The notes below the pieces were generated by a model that saw only the letters and a program-made list of their open reading frames with translations, was not told the origin of the DNA and did not search any database. The translations under genes and the position numbers were made by a program. Source: an uncultured Cohaesibacter sp. (GTDB lineage Bacteria > Pseudomonadota > Alphaproteobacteria > Rhizobiales > Cohaesibacteraceae). Taken from it: a stretch of 64,000 nucleotides of DNA. Location: positions 1,515,331 through 1,579,330 of the forward strand of contig NZ_OY762905.1 of NCBI RefSeq assembly GCF_963666525.1, written 5' to 3'. Of the stretch, positions 40,900 through 48,178 are shown one piece after another. Position 1 is the first letter of the stretch. The number at the start of each line of letters is the position of its first letter.

Positions 40900-40975
40900 C
40901 ATATATTCGAAATTCGCAAAATATCTGTCAATTCGCTCGTAAATTTGACTTAAGTCGAATATATGAAAGTATAAG
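40900..40975 (+). promoter_or_regulatory. Promoter and candidate operator of the YeeE/YedE operon
   Basis: CATATATTCGA (40900-40910) and TCGAATATATG (40955-40965) form a perfect 11-bp inverted repeat separated by 44 bases. A -35 TTGACT (40945-40950) and a -10-like TATAAG (40970-40975), 19 bases apart, straddle the second arm. An ATTC/GAAT-rich operator overlapping the promoter is the layout used by ArsR-type sulfide sensors (BigR/SqrR) that control YeeE-type genes in alphaproteobacteria; the regulator is not in this window. The rest of 40747-41047 has no gene. Confidence 0.45.
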
Positions 40976-41047
40976 AAGAGTATGCTCCTCCCGTCCTGAC
41001 AGGATCTGTCCTGTCCCGGCATCCTTCCGTTTCGTGGAGTTTATCAA

Positions 41048-41464
41048 GTGACCGCATTCACCCCCCTTGTTTCCTATGCTGGCGGCATGCTGATCGGCCT
41101 TGCAGCAGTTCTGCTGATGCTGTTCTGGGGTCGCATCGCCGGCATGACCGGCATTCTGGCAGGCATCCTGCCGCCTCTCGGAAGCGACGCGCGCTGGAAG
41201 GCAAGCTTTCTGGCCGGCGCCATACTCGCTCCCCTCCTCTATCAATTGACCGTCGCCGACGTTGACTACCAGATGCCCATTTCCTCCGCGGAACTCATCG
41301 TTGGTGGCATCATCACCGGTATCGGCGTGACCTTCGGCTCCGGCTGCACATCCGGCCACGGCGTCTGCGGCCTCGCCCGCTTTTCGCGTCGGTCGGCCGT
41401 GGCTGTGATCATGTTCATGAGCTTTGCCTTCCTGACCGTCTTCGTGACCCGCCATATCGTATAA
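41048..41464 (+). CDS. YeeE/YedE-family sulfur transporter, first half
   Basis: This is a 138-residue membrane protein with about four helices, beginning at a GTG with TGGAG upstream. The family signature is present as GVTFGSGCTSGHGVCGL with its conserved cysteines, which in YeeE conduct thiosulfate through transient contacts. It forms a pair with the next gene, 11 bases away; the two halves together correspond to one full-length YeeE. A role in thiosulfate or sulfide-derived sulfur uptake is likely. Confidence 0.88.
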   Translation: MTAFTPLVSYAGGMLIGLAAVLLMLFWGRIAGMTGILAGILPPLGSDARWKASFLAGAILAPLLYQLTVADVDYQMPISSAELIVGGIITGIGVTFGSGCTSGHGVCGLARFSRRSAVAVIMFMSFAFLTVFVTRHIV

Positions 41465-41475
41465 GGACTTCCATC

Positions 41476-41967
41476 ATGCGCTATATCGTCGTTGGACTGA
41501 TCGGGGCGATCTTCGGCCTCGGCATCATTACATCCGGCATGGGCAATCCAGCCAAGGTGCTTAATTTCTTCGATCTGGCTGGCAGCTTTGACCCCAGCCT
41601 AGCCTTTGTCATGGCGGGGGCCCTGACCGTTGCCGTGCCCGGTTACGCCTTCATATTCCGCAAAGTGCGCAAGCCTGTCTTCACCTCCGACTTCAACGTG
41701 CCAACCAACCGCAAGATCGACCGCAAGCTGGTCATCGGCTCTTCCATCTTCGGAATCGGCTGGGGTATTGGCGGCTTCTGCCCCGGAGCCTCCCTGCCCG
41801 CACTGGGTTTGGGGCACCTCTCCAGCTACATTTTCGTGCTGGCTCTCGTCACAGGAATCATCCTTGCACAACTGATTCAAAAAGCGAAAATCTTCGACCT
41901 CTCCTCCCGCGCCGTGCGCAGAATCGCGCTCAACGGCGATACCGGAGAATTACAGGACAGGGCATAA
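41476..41967 (+). CDS. YeeE/YedE-family sulfur transporter, second half (DUF6691-type)
   Basis: This is a 163-residue membrane protein with about four helices, the partner of the preceding gene. The opposing signature is GIGWGIGGFCPGASLPALG with its conserved Cys. The N-terminus (MRYIVVGLIGAIFGLGIITSGMGNPAKVLNFFD) is typical of this half. In several alphaproteobacteria such split pairs lie in the BigR regulon with a persulfide dioxygenase; none is present here. The ribosome site is AAGGA. Confidence 0.88.
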   Translation: MRYIVVGLIGAIFGLGIITSGMGNPAKVLNFFDLAGSFDPSLAFVMAGALTVAVPGYAFIFRKVRKPVFTSDFNVPTNRKIDRKLVIGSSIFGIGWGIGGFCPGASLPALGLGHLSSYIFVLALVTGIILAQLIQKAKIFDLSSRAVRRIALNGDTGELQDRA

Positions 41968-42011
41968 CCTCCCGCCAGCGTCATCTTTCTGCCCCTGATT
42001 GCGTGTATAGT

Positions 42012-42086
42012 CCACAAGCCCCCTTTTCCTATTGGACGAAATTGGGCAAAGTTCTGGGGCTTGTGGTTAACAAATCCTCAAGCCCC
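42012..42086 (+). promoter_or_regulatory. Leader with competing hairpins upstream of the MotA/ExbB-like gene
   Basis: CCACAAGCCCC (42012-42022) and GGGGCTTGTGG (42056-42066) form a perfect 11-bp inverted repeat. The same GGGGCTTG can instead pair with CAAGCCCC at 42079-42086, 30 bases before the start codon. A 10-base direct repeat GCCCCTGATT occurs at 41991-42000 and 42082-42091. Two exclusive hairpins in a leader suggest attenuation or a DNA operator; there is no T-run, so classical termination is unlikely. Confidence 0.45.
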
Positions 42087-42115
42087 TGATTTGCTTTACG
42101 CGTAACCGGAATCGG

Positions 42116-43153
42116 ATGATGTCTAGCGAACTCGATCCTTACAAGCTTTCAAGCCCACAACGCTATTTGTGGCGCATGCTCATTTTCATCGGCGCGGCAG
42201 CCTTTGTTCCCATCATCCTTTACCGACAGATCCTGCAGGCCTTCTGGAGCAACCCGCTTCTGAACTCCATGATCTTCTTCGTGCTGGCGATCGGCATCTT
42301 CCTGGCCATGCGGCAGGTGGTGCGGCTCTTCCGGGAAGTCAAATGGGTCAACAATTTCCGCCTCGGCGACCCCGGCCTCGAGGTTGACCGCCCCCCGATC
42401 CTGCTGGCGCCCATGGCAACCCTGCTTGGCGACCGGGTCGGTCGCATGGCGATCAACACCTCGACCATGCGCTCCATTCTGGAATCCGTCGGCATGCGCC
42501 TCGACGAAGCCCGCGACATGTCCCGCTATTTCACCGGCCTTCTGGTGTTCCTGGGCCTTCTGGGCACCTTCTGGGGCCTGTTGCAGACCGTGAGCTCGGT
42601 TGGCGACGTCATCAGCTCGCTCTCGGTTGCCTCCAGCGATGTCGGCGTGATCTTCGAAGACCTCAAGCAGGGTCTGGAAGCGCCATTGCAGGGCATGGGC
42701 ACCGCCTTTTCATCCTCTCTTTTCGGTCTTTCCGGCTCGCTGGTCCTGGGCTTCCTTGATCTGCAGGCCAGCCAGGCCCAGACCCGCTTCTTCACCAATC
42801 TTGAAGACTGGCTGTCAACGGTCACCGACATCAACTTTGAAGCACTGGACAGCGGCTACGGCGAAGCACTGGGCAACGGCGACAACGAACAGCTCGTTGC
42901 AGTTCTTGACCAGCTCTCGCGCAAGATCGATCAGGTCGGCGCGGACAGCAAGACCGGCAGCGGTCGCAGCGCCACCTCCGCCATGGCCAATCTTGCCGAG
43001 GGCATTCAGGGGCTGGTGCAGCATCTGAGGTCCGAACAGCAGCTGATGCGCGAATGGGCAGACCAGCAGGCCACCCAGCAGGAAGAGGTCAAGGAGGTTC
43101 TTGTCAAGCTCAACAACGTCCTGACCCTTGCCACCAAGAACCGGCAAGACTAG
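42116..43153 (+). CDS. MotA/TolQ/ExbB-like proton channel protein
   Basis: This is a 345-residue inner-membrane protein with helices at about 20-42 (MLIFIGAAAFVPIILYRQI), 52-70 (MIFFVLAIGIFLAMRQ), 140-165 (FTGLLVFLGLLGTFWGLLQT) and 195-220 (AFSSSLFGLSGSLVLGFLDL). The last two match the conserved channel helices of the MotA/TolQ/ExbB family. The C-terminal 100 residues are polar and partly coiled coil. It lies 86 bases before a MotB-like gene; the pair probably forms a proton-driven envelope motor distinct from flagellar stators, ExbBD and TolQR. Its task is unknown. Confidence 0.85.
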   Translation: MMSSELDPYKLSSPQRYLWRMLIFIGAAAFVPIILYRQILQAFWSNPLLNSMIFFVLAIGIFLAMRQVVRLFREVKWVNNFRLGDPGLEVDRPPILLAPMATLLGDRVGRMAINTSTMRSILESVGMRLDEARDMSRYFTGLLVFLGLLGTFWGLLQTVSSVGDVISSLSVASSDVGVIFEDLKQGLEAPLQGMGTAFSSSLFGLSGSLVLGFLDLQASQAQTRFFTNLEDWLSTVTDINFEALDSGYGEALGNGDNEQLVAVLDQLSRKIDQVGADSKTGSGRSATSAMANLAEGIQGLVQHLRSEQQLMREWADQQATQQEEVKEVLVKLNNVLTLATKNRQD

Positions 43154-43239
43154 ACCATCAGCTCATGGGCCGCTCATCGGCCAACTCATAAGAGGGGCTT
43201 CCAGTCCCTCAATGCCAATTTGATTTGTGAGGAACGACA

Positions 43240-44268
43240 ATGGGCCTGTCCCGGAACCGACGCAGCGAACAGAGAGCCGACTATTGGCCCGGGTTTGTCG
43301 ATGCCATGGCAACGCTGTTGCTCGTGCTCATCTTTCTGCTCACAGTCTTCATGGTGGCCCAGTTCTTTCTCAGCCAGGAAATCTCGGGCAAGGACACGGC
43401 TCTCAACAAGCTCAACAGCCAGATTGCCGAGCTGACCGAGCTGCTGGCGCTGGAACGCGCCAAGGGGCAGGACATGGAAAGCTCGCTGGTGACCCTGCAG
43501 GCGAGCCTGTCGAGTGCTGAAGCCGCCCGTGACCGCTTTGCCCTGCAGATCGAAAGCCAGAAAGGCGATCAGGACACCCAGGGCGGCCAGATCGCCAGCC
43601 TGACCAGCAAGCTGGAGAGCGAGAAGGCCATTTCCCAGCGTGCCCTTGCGCAGGTGGAATTGCTCAATCAGCAGATCTCCGCTCTGCGCCGTCAGATCGC
43701 CGCACTGGAAGATGCCCTTGAGGCCTCCGAAAGCCGCGACAAGGAAAGCCAGACCAAGATTGCCAGCCTCGGCAAGCGCCTCAACATCGCCCTCGCCCAG
43801 CGCGTGCAGGAGCTGTCGCGCTATCGCTCGGACTTCTTCGGCCGTCTGAGGGAAATTCTCTCGCAGCGCTCCGATATCCGCGTGGTTGGTGACCGCTTCG
43901 TGTTCCAGTCCGAAGTCCTGTTCTCATCGGGTGAAGACCGCATGAAAGCGGAGGGCGAGCAGGAACTCGACCATGTGGCAGACGCCATCATGGAACTCAT
44001 TCAGGACATTCCCGAGGAAATCGATTGGGTGCTGCGCGTCGACGGCCATACGGACAACCGGCCGATCAACAGCGCCCGCTTCCCTTCCAACTGGGAGCTG
44101 TCATCGGCCCGCGCCATTTCGGTGGTCAAATATCTGATTTCGAAGGGCGTGCCGCCCAAGCGTCTGGTGGCCGCCGGGTTTGGCGAATTCCAACCCCTGG
44201 AAGAAGGCGACAGCGAAGACGCTCTGCGCAAGAACCGCCGCATCGAGTTCAAGCTCACCCAGCGCTAG
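43240..44268 (+). CDS. MotB-like protein with coiled coil and OmpA peptidoglycan-binding domain
   Basis: This is a 342-residue protein with one transmembrane helix (about 19-45, FVDAMATLLLVLIFLLTVFM) holding Asp21 at the position of the proton-carrying Asp of MotB. A coiled coil of about 130 residues follows (LNKLNSQIAELTELLALER and onward). The OmpA-like domain contains VLRVDGHTDNRPI and SSARAISVVKYLISKGV, which should bind peptidoglycan. It is paired with the channel protein upstream. Its last 14 bases overlap the convergent ABC exporter gene. The long coiled coil is unlike flagellar MotB. Confidence 0.87.
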   Translation: MGLSRNRRSEQRADYWPGFVDAMATLLLVLIFLLTVFMVAQFFLSQEISGKDTALNKLNSQIAELTELLALERAKGQDMESSLVTLQASLSSAEAARDRFALQIESQKGDQDTQGGQIASLTSKLESEKAISQRALAQVELLNQQISALRRQIAALEDALEASESRDKESQTKIASLGKRLNIALAQRVQELSRYRSDFFGRLREILSQRSDIRVVGDRFVFQSEVLFSSGEDRMKAEGEQELDHVADAIMELIQDIPEEIDWVLRVDGHTDNRPINSARFPSNWELSSARAISVVKYLISKGVPPKRLVAAGFGEFQPLEEGDSEDALRKNRRIEFKLTQR

Positions 44269-46075
44269 GATCGGGCAGCCCTTCATAGGGCCCGGACTCA
44301 TCATCCAGTGCATCCATGCTGAATTGCAGCCGAGCCAGTCGCGCATAAAGCCCGCCCTCGGCCACGAGACTTTCGTGGCTGCCCTGCTCCACCAGCGCTC
44401 CCTTGTCCAGCACCAGCAACCGGTCAGCCTTCTTGACGGTTGCCAGACGATGGGCGATGACGATCGTCGTCCGCCCCTTCATCAGGTCGGCCAGCGCCAG
44501 CTGCACAAAGCGCTCACTCTCGGCATCCAGCGCGCTGGTCGCCTCGTCGAGAAGCAGAATCGGCGCATCCTTGAGGATGGCCCGGGCAATCGCCAGCCGT
44601 TGCCGCTGACCACCGGAAAGCGTCACACCACGTTCCCCGACCATGGTGTCATAGCCCTCGGGCATTGCCGCAATAAAGTCATGAGCATGGGCAGCCTTGG
44701 CCGCTTCGACAACATCATCCCGGCGCGCCCCAGTGCGCCCCATGGCGATATTGTCGGCGATTGACATGGCAAAGATCACCGGCTCCTGCGGCACCAGCGC
44801 AATGGCCTTGCGCAGCTCGGCAAGGGCAAGCTGGTCAACCGGTTGCCCACCGAGCAGGATCTGCCCGTTCTCCGGATCATAGAAGCGCATCAGCAACTGG
44901 AACACGGTCGTCTTGCCGGCGCCTGACGGCCCGACGATGGCCACGGTCTCGCCAGCCTTGATCGCAAAGGAAAGGGCCGAGAGCACCGGGCTCCGGGTGG
45001 AAGACGGATAATGGAAATCCACATCGCTGAACTGTACCGACAGACTGGTCGCGCTACCAAGGCGCGACACCCGATCGGCACTTTTCACCAGCACCGTCTC
45101 ATCAAGCAGCTCGAACAGCCGCTCGGCAGAACCGGAGGCTTGCGAAATTTCGCCCCAGACCTCGCTCATTCCTCCAAGACCGGCAGCTGCCATGGTCGAA
45201 TAGATCACGAACTGGCTGAGCGCCCCGGCACTGAGCCGGCCGGAAGTCACATCCTGCGCCGCATACCACAGAACACCGACGATCGAGGCAAAGATCACGA
45301 AGAAGGCAAAGGCCGTCAACACGGCTCTGGCCCGTACCGAAGCCCTTGCGGCACCGAAAGCGGCCTCGATGCTGCCGCTGAACACGGAGCGGGCACGCTC
45401 TTCCTGCGTGAAGGCCTGCAGGATCCGCATCGCCCCAATCGCTTCTGTCGCAAAGGCCGAGCTGTCTGCCAGCCGGTCCTGGGCAAAGCGCTGTTTCCGG
45501 CGCACCCAGCGCCCCAGAAAGACCAGCGGCAACACGATGAAGGGAATGGCCCCGAGTACCAGAAGCGACATGCGCGGACTGGTGACCACCATCATCACCG
45601 CGGCCCCGGAGAACAGCAGGAAGTTGCGCAGGGCCAAAGACGCCGAAGCCCCCACGGCCGAGCGGATCTGGGTGGCATCTGCCGTCAGGCGAGAAACAAT
45701 CTCGCCGCTGCGCACCCGGTCATAGAATTCCGGCGACAGCAGGGTCAGCTTGGCAAAGACATCCGTGCGCAGATCATTGACCACGCGCTCCCCCAGAATG
45801 ATGACAAAATAGTAGCGACTCGCCGACATCAGAGCCAGCAGGACCACGGCCACGATGAGCAGCCCCGTGAAGTGGTTCACTGATGCAACATCATTGTCCG
45901 AGATGCCCTGATCGACGAAACCCCTGACGAGAATCGGCAGCGACAGGGTCGCCAGCGAGGCAAGGACCAGAGAGACGAGCGCCGCCAGAACCAGCCCCCG
46001 GTATTTTAAGGCATAGGGTGCCAGCCGTGACAGAGGCTGAAAACGGACCCTGGAGGGAGAATTGGATTCGGTCAT
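44255..46075 (-). CDS. ABC exporter, ATP-binding and membrane fused (MsbA-like)
   Basis: This is a half-transporter of 606 residues: an N-terminal membrane domain of six helices (about 25-320) and a C-terminal nucleotide-binding domain. Walker A is GPSGAGKTTV, the Q-loop region EPVIF, the signature LSGGQRQRLAIARAIL, Walker B ILLLDEATSALD and the H-loop IAHRLATV. Such homodimers export lipids, drugs or peptides; the substrate is not predictable. I chose the ATG at 46075 (GGAG upstream) over one at 46102. It converges with and overlaps the MotB-like gene by 14 bases. Confidence 0.92.
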   Translation of the reverse strand: MTESNSPSRVRFQPLSRLAPYALKYRGLVLAALVSLVLASLATLSLPILVRGFVDQGISDNDVASVNHFTGLLIVAVVLLALMSASRYYFVIILGERVVNDLRTDVFAKLTLLSPEFYDRVRSGEIVSRLTADATQIRSAVGASASLALRNFLLFSGAAVMMVVTSPRMSLLVLGAIPFIVLPLVFLGRWVRRKQRFAQDRLADSSAFATEAIGAMRILQAFTQEERARSVFSGSIEAAFGAARASVRARAVLTAFAFFVIFASIVGVLWYAAQDVTSGRLSAGALSQFVIYSTMAAAGLGGMSEVWGEISQASGSAERLFELLDETVLVKSADRVSRLGSATSLSVQFSDVDFHYPSSTRSPVLSALSFAIKAGETVAIVGPSGAGKTTVFQLLMRFYDPENGQILLGGQPVDQLALAELRKAIALVPQEPVIFAMSIADNIAMGRTGARRDDVVEAAKAAHAHDFIAAMPEGYDTMVGERGVTLSGGQRQRLAIARAILKDAPILLLDEATSALDAESERFVQLALADLMKGRTTIVIAHRLATVKKADRLLVLDKGALVEQGSHESLVAEGGLYARLARLQFSMDALDDESGPYEGLPDPSAG

Positions 46076-46405
46076 AACGACGCTCCGGTGAAAGAAATGC
46101 ACCCGACATGCTGAAAATCGTAAGGCGAATAAGCTTTTTTACTCCCCAATATGGGGAACAGGCTTGTATATCTCTACGCACTGCGGTATACGGACGCAAA
46201 TTATTTTGATGGCTGTGTGGCTAGCCCGCCCGCAGCCAAGCTTTTTGGACCTTGGTGATCGACAGGCAATTGCCTCGATCATTATGGTTCCATTGAATAT
46301 GGTGGCCGGTTTCAGCCAGGCATATTCCGAAACCCACTTTTGATCGGCCACGTGTTCGAGGCTCACCTTGTCACTGGTTGATTGACCGCTAAGGACGTCC
46401 TGACG
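46076..46405. other. Divergent promoter region, ABC exporter / rpmE
   Basis: About 330 bases contain no gene. The only distinct element is the palindrome TCCCC-AATAT-GGGGA at 46143-46157, about 70 bases before the ABC exporter start, which could be an operator. The rpmE promoter should be in the right half. Confidence 0.4.
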
Positions 46406-46630
46406 ATGAAAAAAGAACTCCATCCTGACTATCACATGATCAAAGTTGTCATGACCGATGGCACCGAATTCATGACCCGCTCCACCTATGGTTCCGAGGG
46501 CGAAACCCTGAACCTGGATATCGACCCGACTTCTCATCCGGCCTGGACTGGTTCCACCAACCAGCTGCTGGACCGTGGCGGTCGCGTATCCCGCTTCAAG
46601 GACAAGTTTGCTGGCTTCCTGGGCGCCTAA
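46406..46630 (+). CDS. rpmE: 50S ribosomal protein L31
   Basis: This is a 74-residue large-subunit protein that bridges to the 30S head. [20 protein letters not shown] and [21 protein letters not shown] are characteristic. The four zinc-binding cysteines of the C+ form are absent, so this is the zinc-independent C- form, as is usual in alphaproteobacteria. I chose the ATG at 46406 over one 24 bases upstream. A strong terminator follows. Confidence 0.95.
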   Translation: MKKELHPDYHMIKVVMTDGTEFMTRSTYGSEGETLNLDIDPTSHPAWTGSTNQLLDRGGRVSRFKDKFAGFLGA

Positions 46631-46656
46631 GCCCCACGACCACAGCTTGCTGTTTT

Positions 46657-46692
46657 CAAAAAACCCGGTGTCCACGACATCGGGTTTTTTTG
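46657..46692 (+). terminator. Intrinsic terminator of rpmE
   Basis: AAAACCCGGTGT and ACATCGGGTTTT pair (one G-T) with a 5-base loop, followed by T7 in total. It lies about 27 bases past the rpmE stop codon. Confidence 0.88.
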
Positions 46693-46755
46693 TGCCTCGC
46701 AGTGGTTACCATTAAACAGAAGACCATCGGAACCGAGCCTTTGCCTGAACAAAAC

Positions 46756-46783
46756 AAAAAGGGGTGCCAAAATGACACCCCTC
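46756..46783 (-). terminator. Intrinsic terminator of rcdA
   Basis: On the minus strand AGGGGTGTC and GGCACCCCT pair around ATTTT and are followed by T5. It lies about 30 bases past the rcdA stop codon. Confidence 0.85.
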
Positions 46784-46811
46784 GCGTTTCTCTTCTAATG
46801 GCTCGGAAGGC

Positions 46812-47360
46812 TCAGTCGGCCGCTCTTGCTGCAAAGGCGTTGGCAATCATGCCGATCTGATCGCCAACCGGGTTGGCCTGCAGCGGAACGTCCCGACTTT
46901 CATCGGTAGCCCGCTTGGAATAGATCACTTCATCGAGGTGACGAATGCGTTTCTGCATATGCATGGACTGTTCAATGAGGTCACGCAGGCGAACCGGCAG
47001 TTCGTCCCACCCCGGGCTCTCCTTGGAGGAAGAAAGCCCGTGCAGACGCACCTTGTTCTTTTCCTGCCCGGCCTGTTCCAGCGTCATTTCGCCTTCATTG
47101 ACAGCACGTTGCAGCAGCAGCCACGAAGCCATCTGCATCAACCGTGTTGTGAGGCGCATGGATTCGGTCGCATAGGCAAGCGAGGCGACCCGTGGCAGAC
47201 TTTTCGCCTCGGCGCGCCCTTCCCCGTCAAGATAGTCGGCAGCTTCTTCAACCAGCGCCATACCATCCCTGAACAGGGTCTTGAAACTATCGGAATCCGC
47301 AAGTTTCGCCCCAAAGGATACCGGGGTGGAACTGTGGGTATGCTTTCGCTTGTCGTTCAT
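46812..47360 (-). CDS. rcdA: RcdA-family protease adaptor (DUF1465)
   Basis: This is a 182-residue helical protein of DUF1465, the family of Caulobacter RcdA, which works with CpdR and PopA to deliver CtrA and other substrates to ClpXP at the G1-S transition. The three-helix core is visible (TLFRDGMALVEEAADYL, SLAYATESMRLTTRLMQMASWLL, DLIEQSMHMQKRIRHLDEVIY) with a long flexible N-terminus. A strong GGAGG precedes the ATG at 47360. Cell-cycle function is inferred from the family. The intergenic region upstream holds CtrA-type boxes and a small-RNA candidate. Confidence 0.88.
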   Translation of the reverse strand: MNDKRKHTHSSTPVSFGAKLADSDSFKTLFRDGMALVEEAADYLDGEGRAEAKSLPRVASLAYATESMRLTTRLMQMASWLLLQRAVNEGEMTLEQAGQEKNKVRLHGLSSSKESPGWDELPVRLRDLIEQSMHMQKRIRHLDEVIYSKRATDESRDVPLQANPVGDQIGMIANAFAARAAD

Positions 47361-47842
47361 GTGACCTCCAAATGCCTGGCCATGCCTACCATGTCCGATG
47401 TGCCAAATTCAAACAGACATTGCACCAAATTTTCATTTCGGAGAATAACAAGCACAAACCATGCCATTGACGAAATGCAATATTGACAGATGCTCCTGCA
47501 GCTTGAAAGCTGCCAGATTGGTCAGGTTAATGCGAGACATTATCAGAAATGGAGGCCAAGAGCCAACGTTTCCGGGCCAGCTTGCCAAAACATGTGAAGC
47601 AAATATGTTGCGGTGAGCGAACCAGCGCCCCAGACCAATACATCAGAGCCCCATTTTGATACAAATTGCCGCCGGCTTCGGCAAAGGAATTTCCGCTCCG
47701 AAACGGCAGGAACCATCCAGTTGGTTAACAATTTCCTAACAGCGGGGTACATCTGACGCGACAGACACCATCAGAGGTTCGACCGTCGAGCATCGTAAGA
47801 ACGGGGGGCTATCCGGCCTCGTTTACTCCTGTCTCCTCGTGC
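47361..47842. other. Upstream region of rcdA
   Basis: About 480 bases with no convincing gene; a 69-codon minus-strand frame at 47543-47752 has no domain or ribosome site. One near-consensus CtrA-type box, TTAA-CAATTTC-CTAA, lies at 47725-47739. The rcdA promoter is expected on the minus strand here. Confidence 0.4.
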
Positions 47843-47941
47843 AAAAAAAGAGCCGCACCAGCGGCTCTCAGGAGTTAACAGGGAGGCGTCAAACAGAGTG
47901 ACAGGAGTCACTCGAAATCCAAAAGTTTGGATAGTCTAATT
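47843..47941 (-). ncRNA. Candidate trans-acting small RNA, about 100 nt
   Basis: No protein gene lies on the minus strand between here and 48178, yet a strong intrinsic terminator stands at 47843-47868 (AGAGCCGC/GCGGCTCT plus T7). Upstream on the minus strand are a perfect hairpin GAGTGAC-TCCT-GTCACTC (47896-47913), a small hairpin CCAAA-CT-TTTGG, and single-stranded GCCTCCC and ACTCC. A promoter ending at 47948 predicts a start near 47941. Exposed CUCC motifs that can pair with ribosome-binding sites are the hallmark of several alphaproteobacterial sRNA families (for example AbcR-like and CcsR-like), so a translational repressor is likely. No family assignment was possible. Confidence 0.6.
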
Positions 47942-47947
47942 AACGCA

Positions 47948-47976
47948 AATAATAATTAATTTTTCATTAAAGACAA
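47948..47976 (-). promoter_or_regulatory. Promoter of the sRNA candidate with perfect CtrA-type box
   Basis: On the minus strand TTGTCT (47976-47971), a 17-base spacer and ATTATT (47953-47948) make a good sigma-70 promoter. The spacer contains a perfect TTAA-N7-TTAA CtrA-type site at 47956-47970. A site between the -35 and -10 boxes would suit repression by CtrA. The area is very AT-rich, so chance occurrence must be kept in mind. The remaining bases to 48178 form the AT-rich upstream region of the quinone oxidoreductase gene and show no gene. Confidence 0.45.
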
Positions 47977-48178
47977 AGAAAGATTGAAATATTCAAAATA
48001 CAAACACAATTTAAACATAAATATACAAAATTTTGATTACAATTTACACGGAACAATAAAAAATTTACCTATATATACTTGAAGTCACCACCGGCCACAC
48101 AGCCCCACAGACAGACAGAATATCATTAAGCCATTGAGCGCATTCCCTTAACCGGGTTTTTCGGCTAGAAATGACGCA

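Noticed and set aside
42116-44268. Zorya-type anti-phage system (ZorA/ZorB)
   Set aside because: The channel plus MotB-like pair resembles ZorAB, but no ZorC, ZorD or ZorE genes adjoin it. The neighbours are an ABC exporter, rpmE and rcdA, the usual housekeeping order in Hyphomicrobiales.
47543-47752. 69-codon minus-strand frame upstream of rcdA
   Set aside because: No ribosome site, no domain and a composition unlike real small membrane proteins. It is not needed to explain the region.
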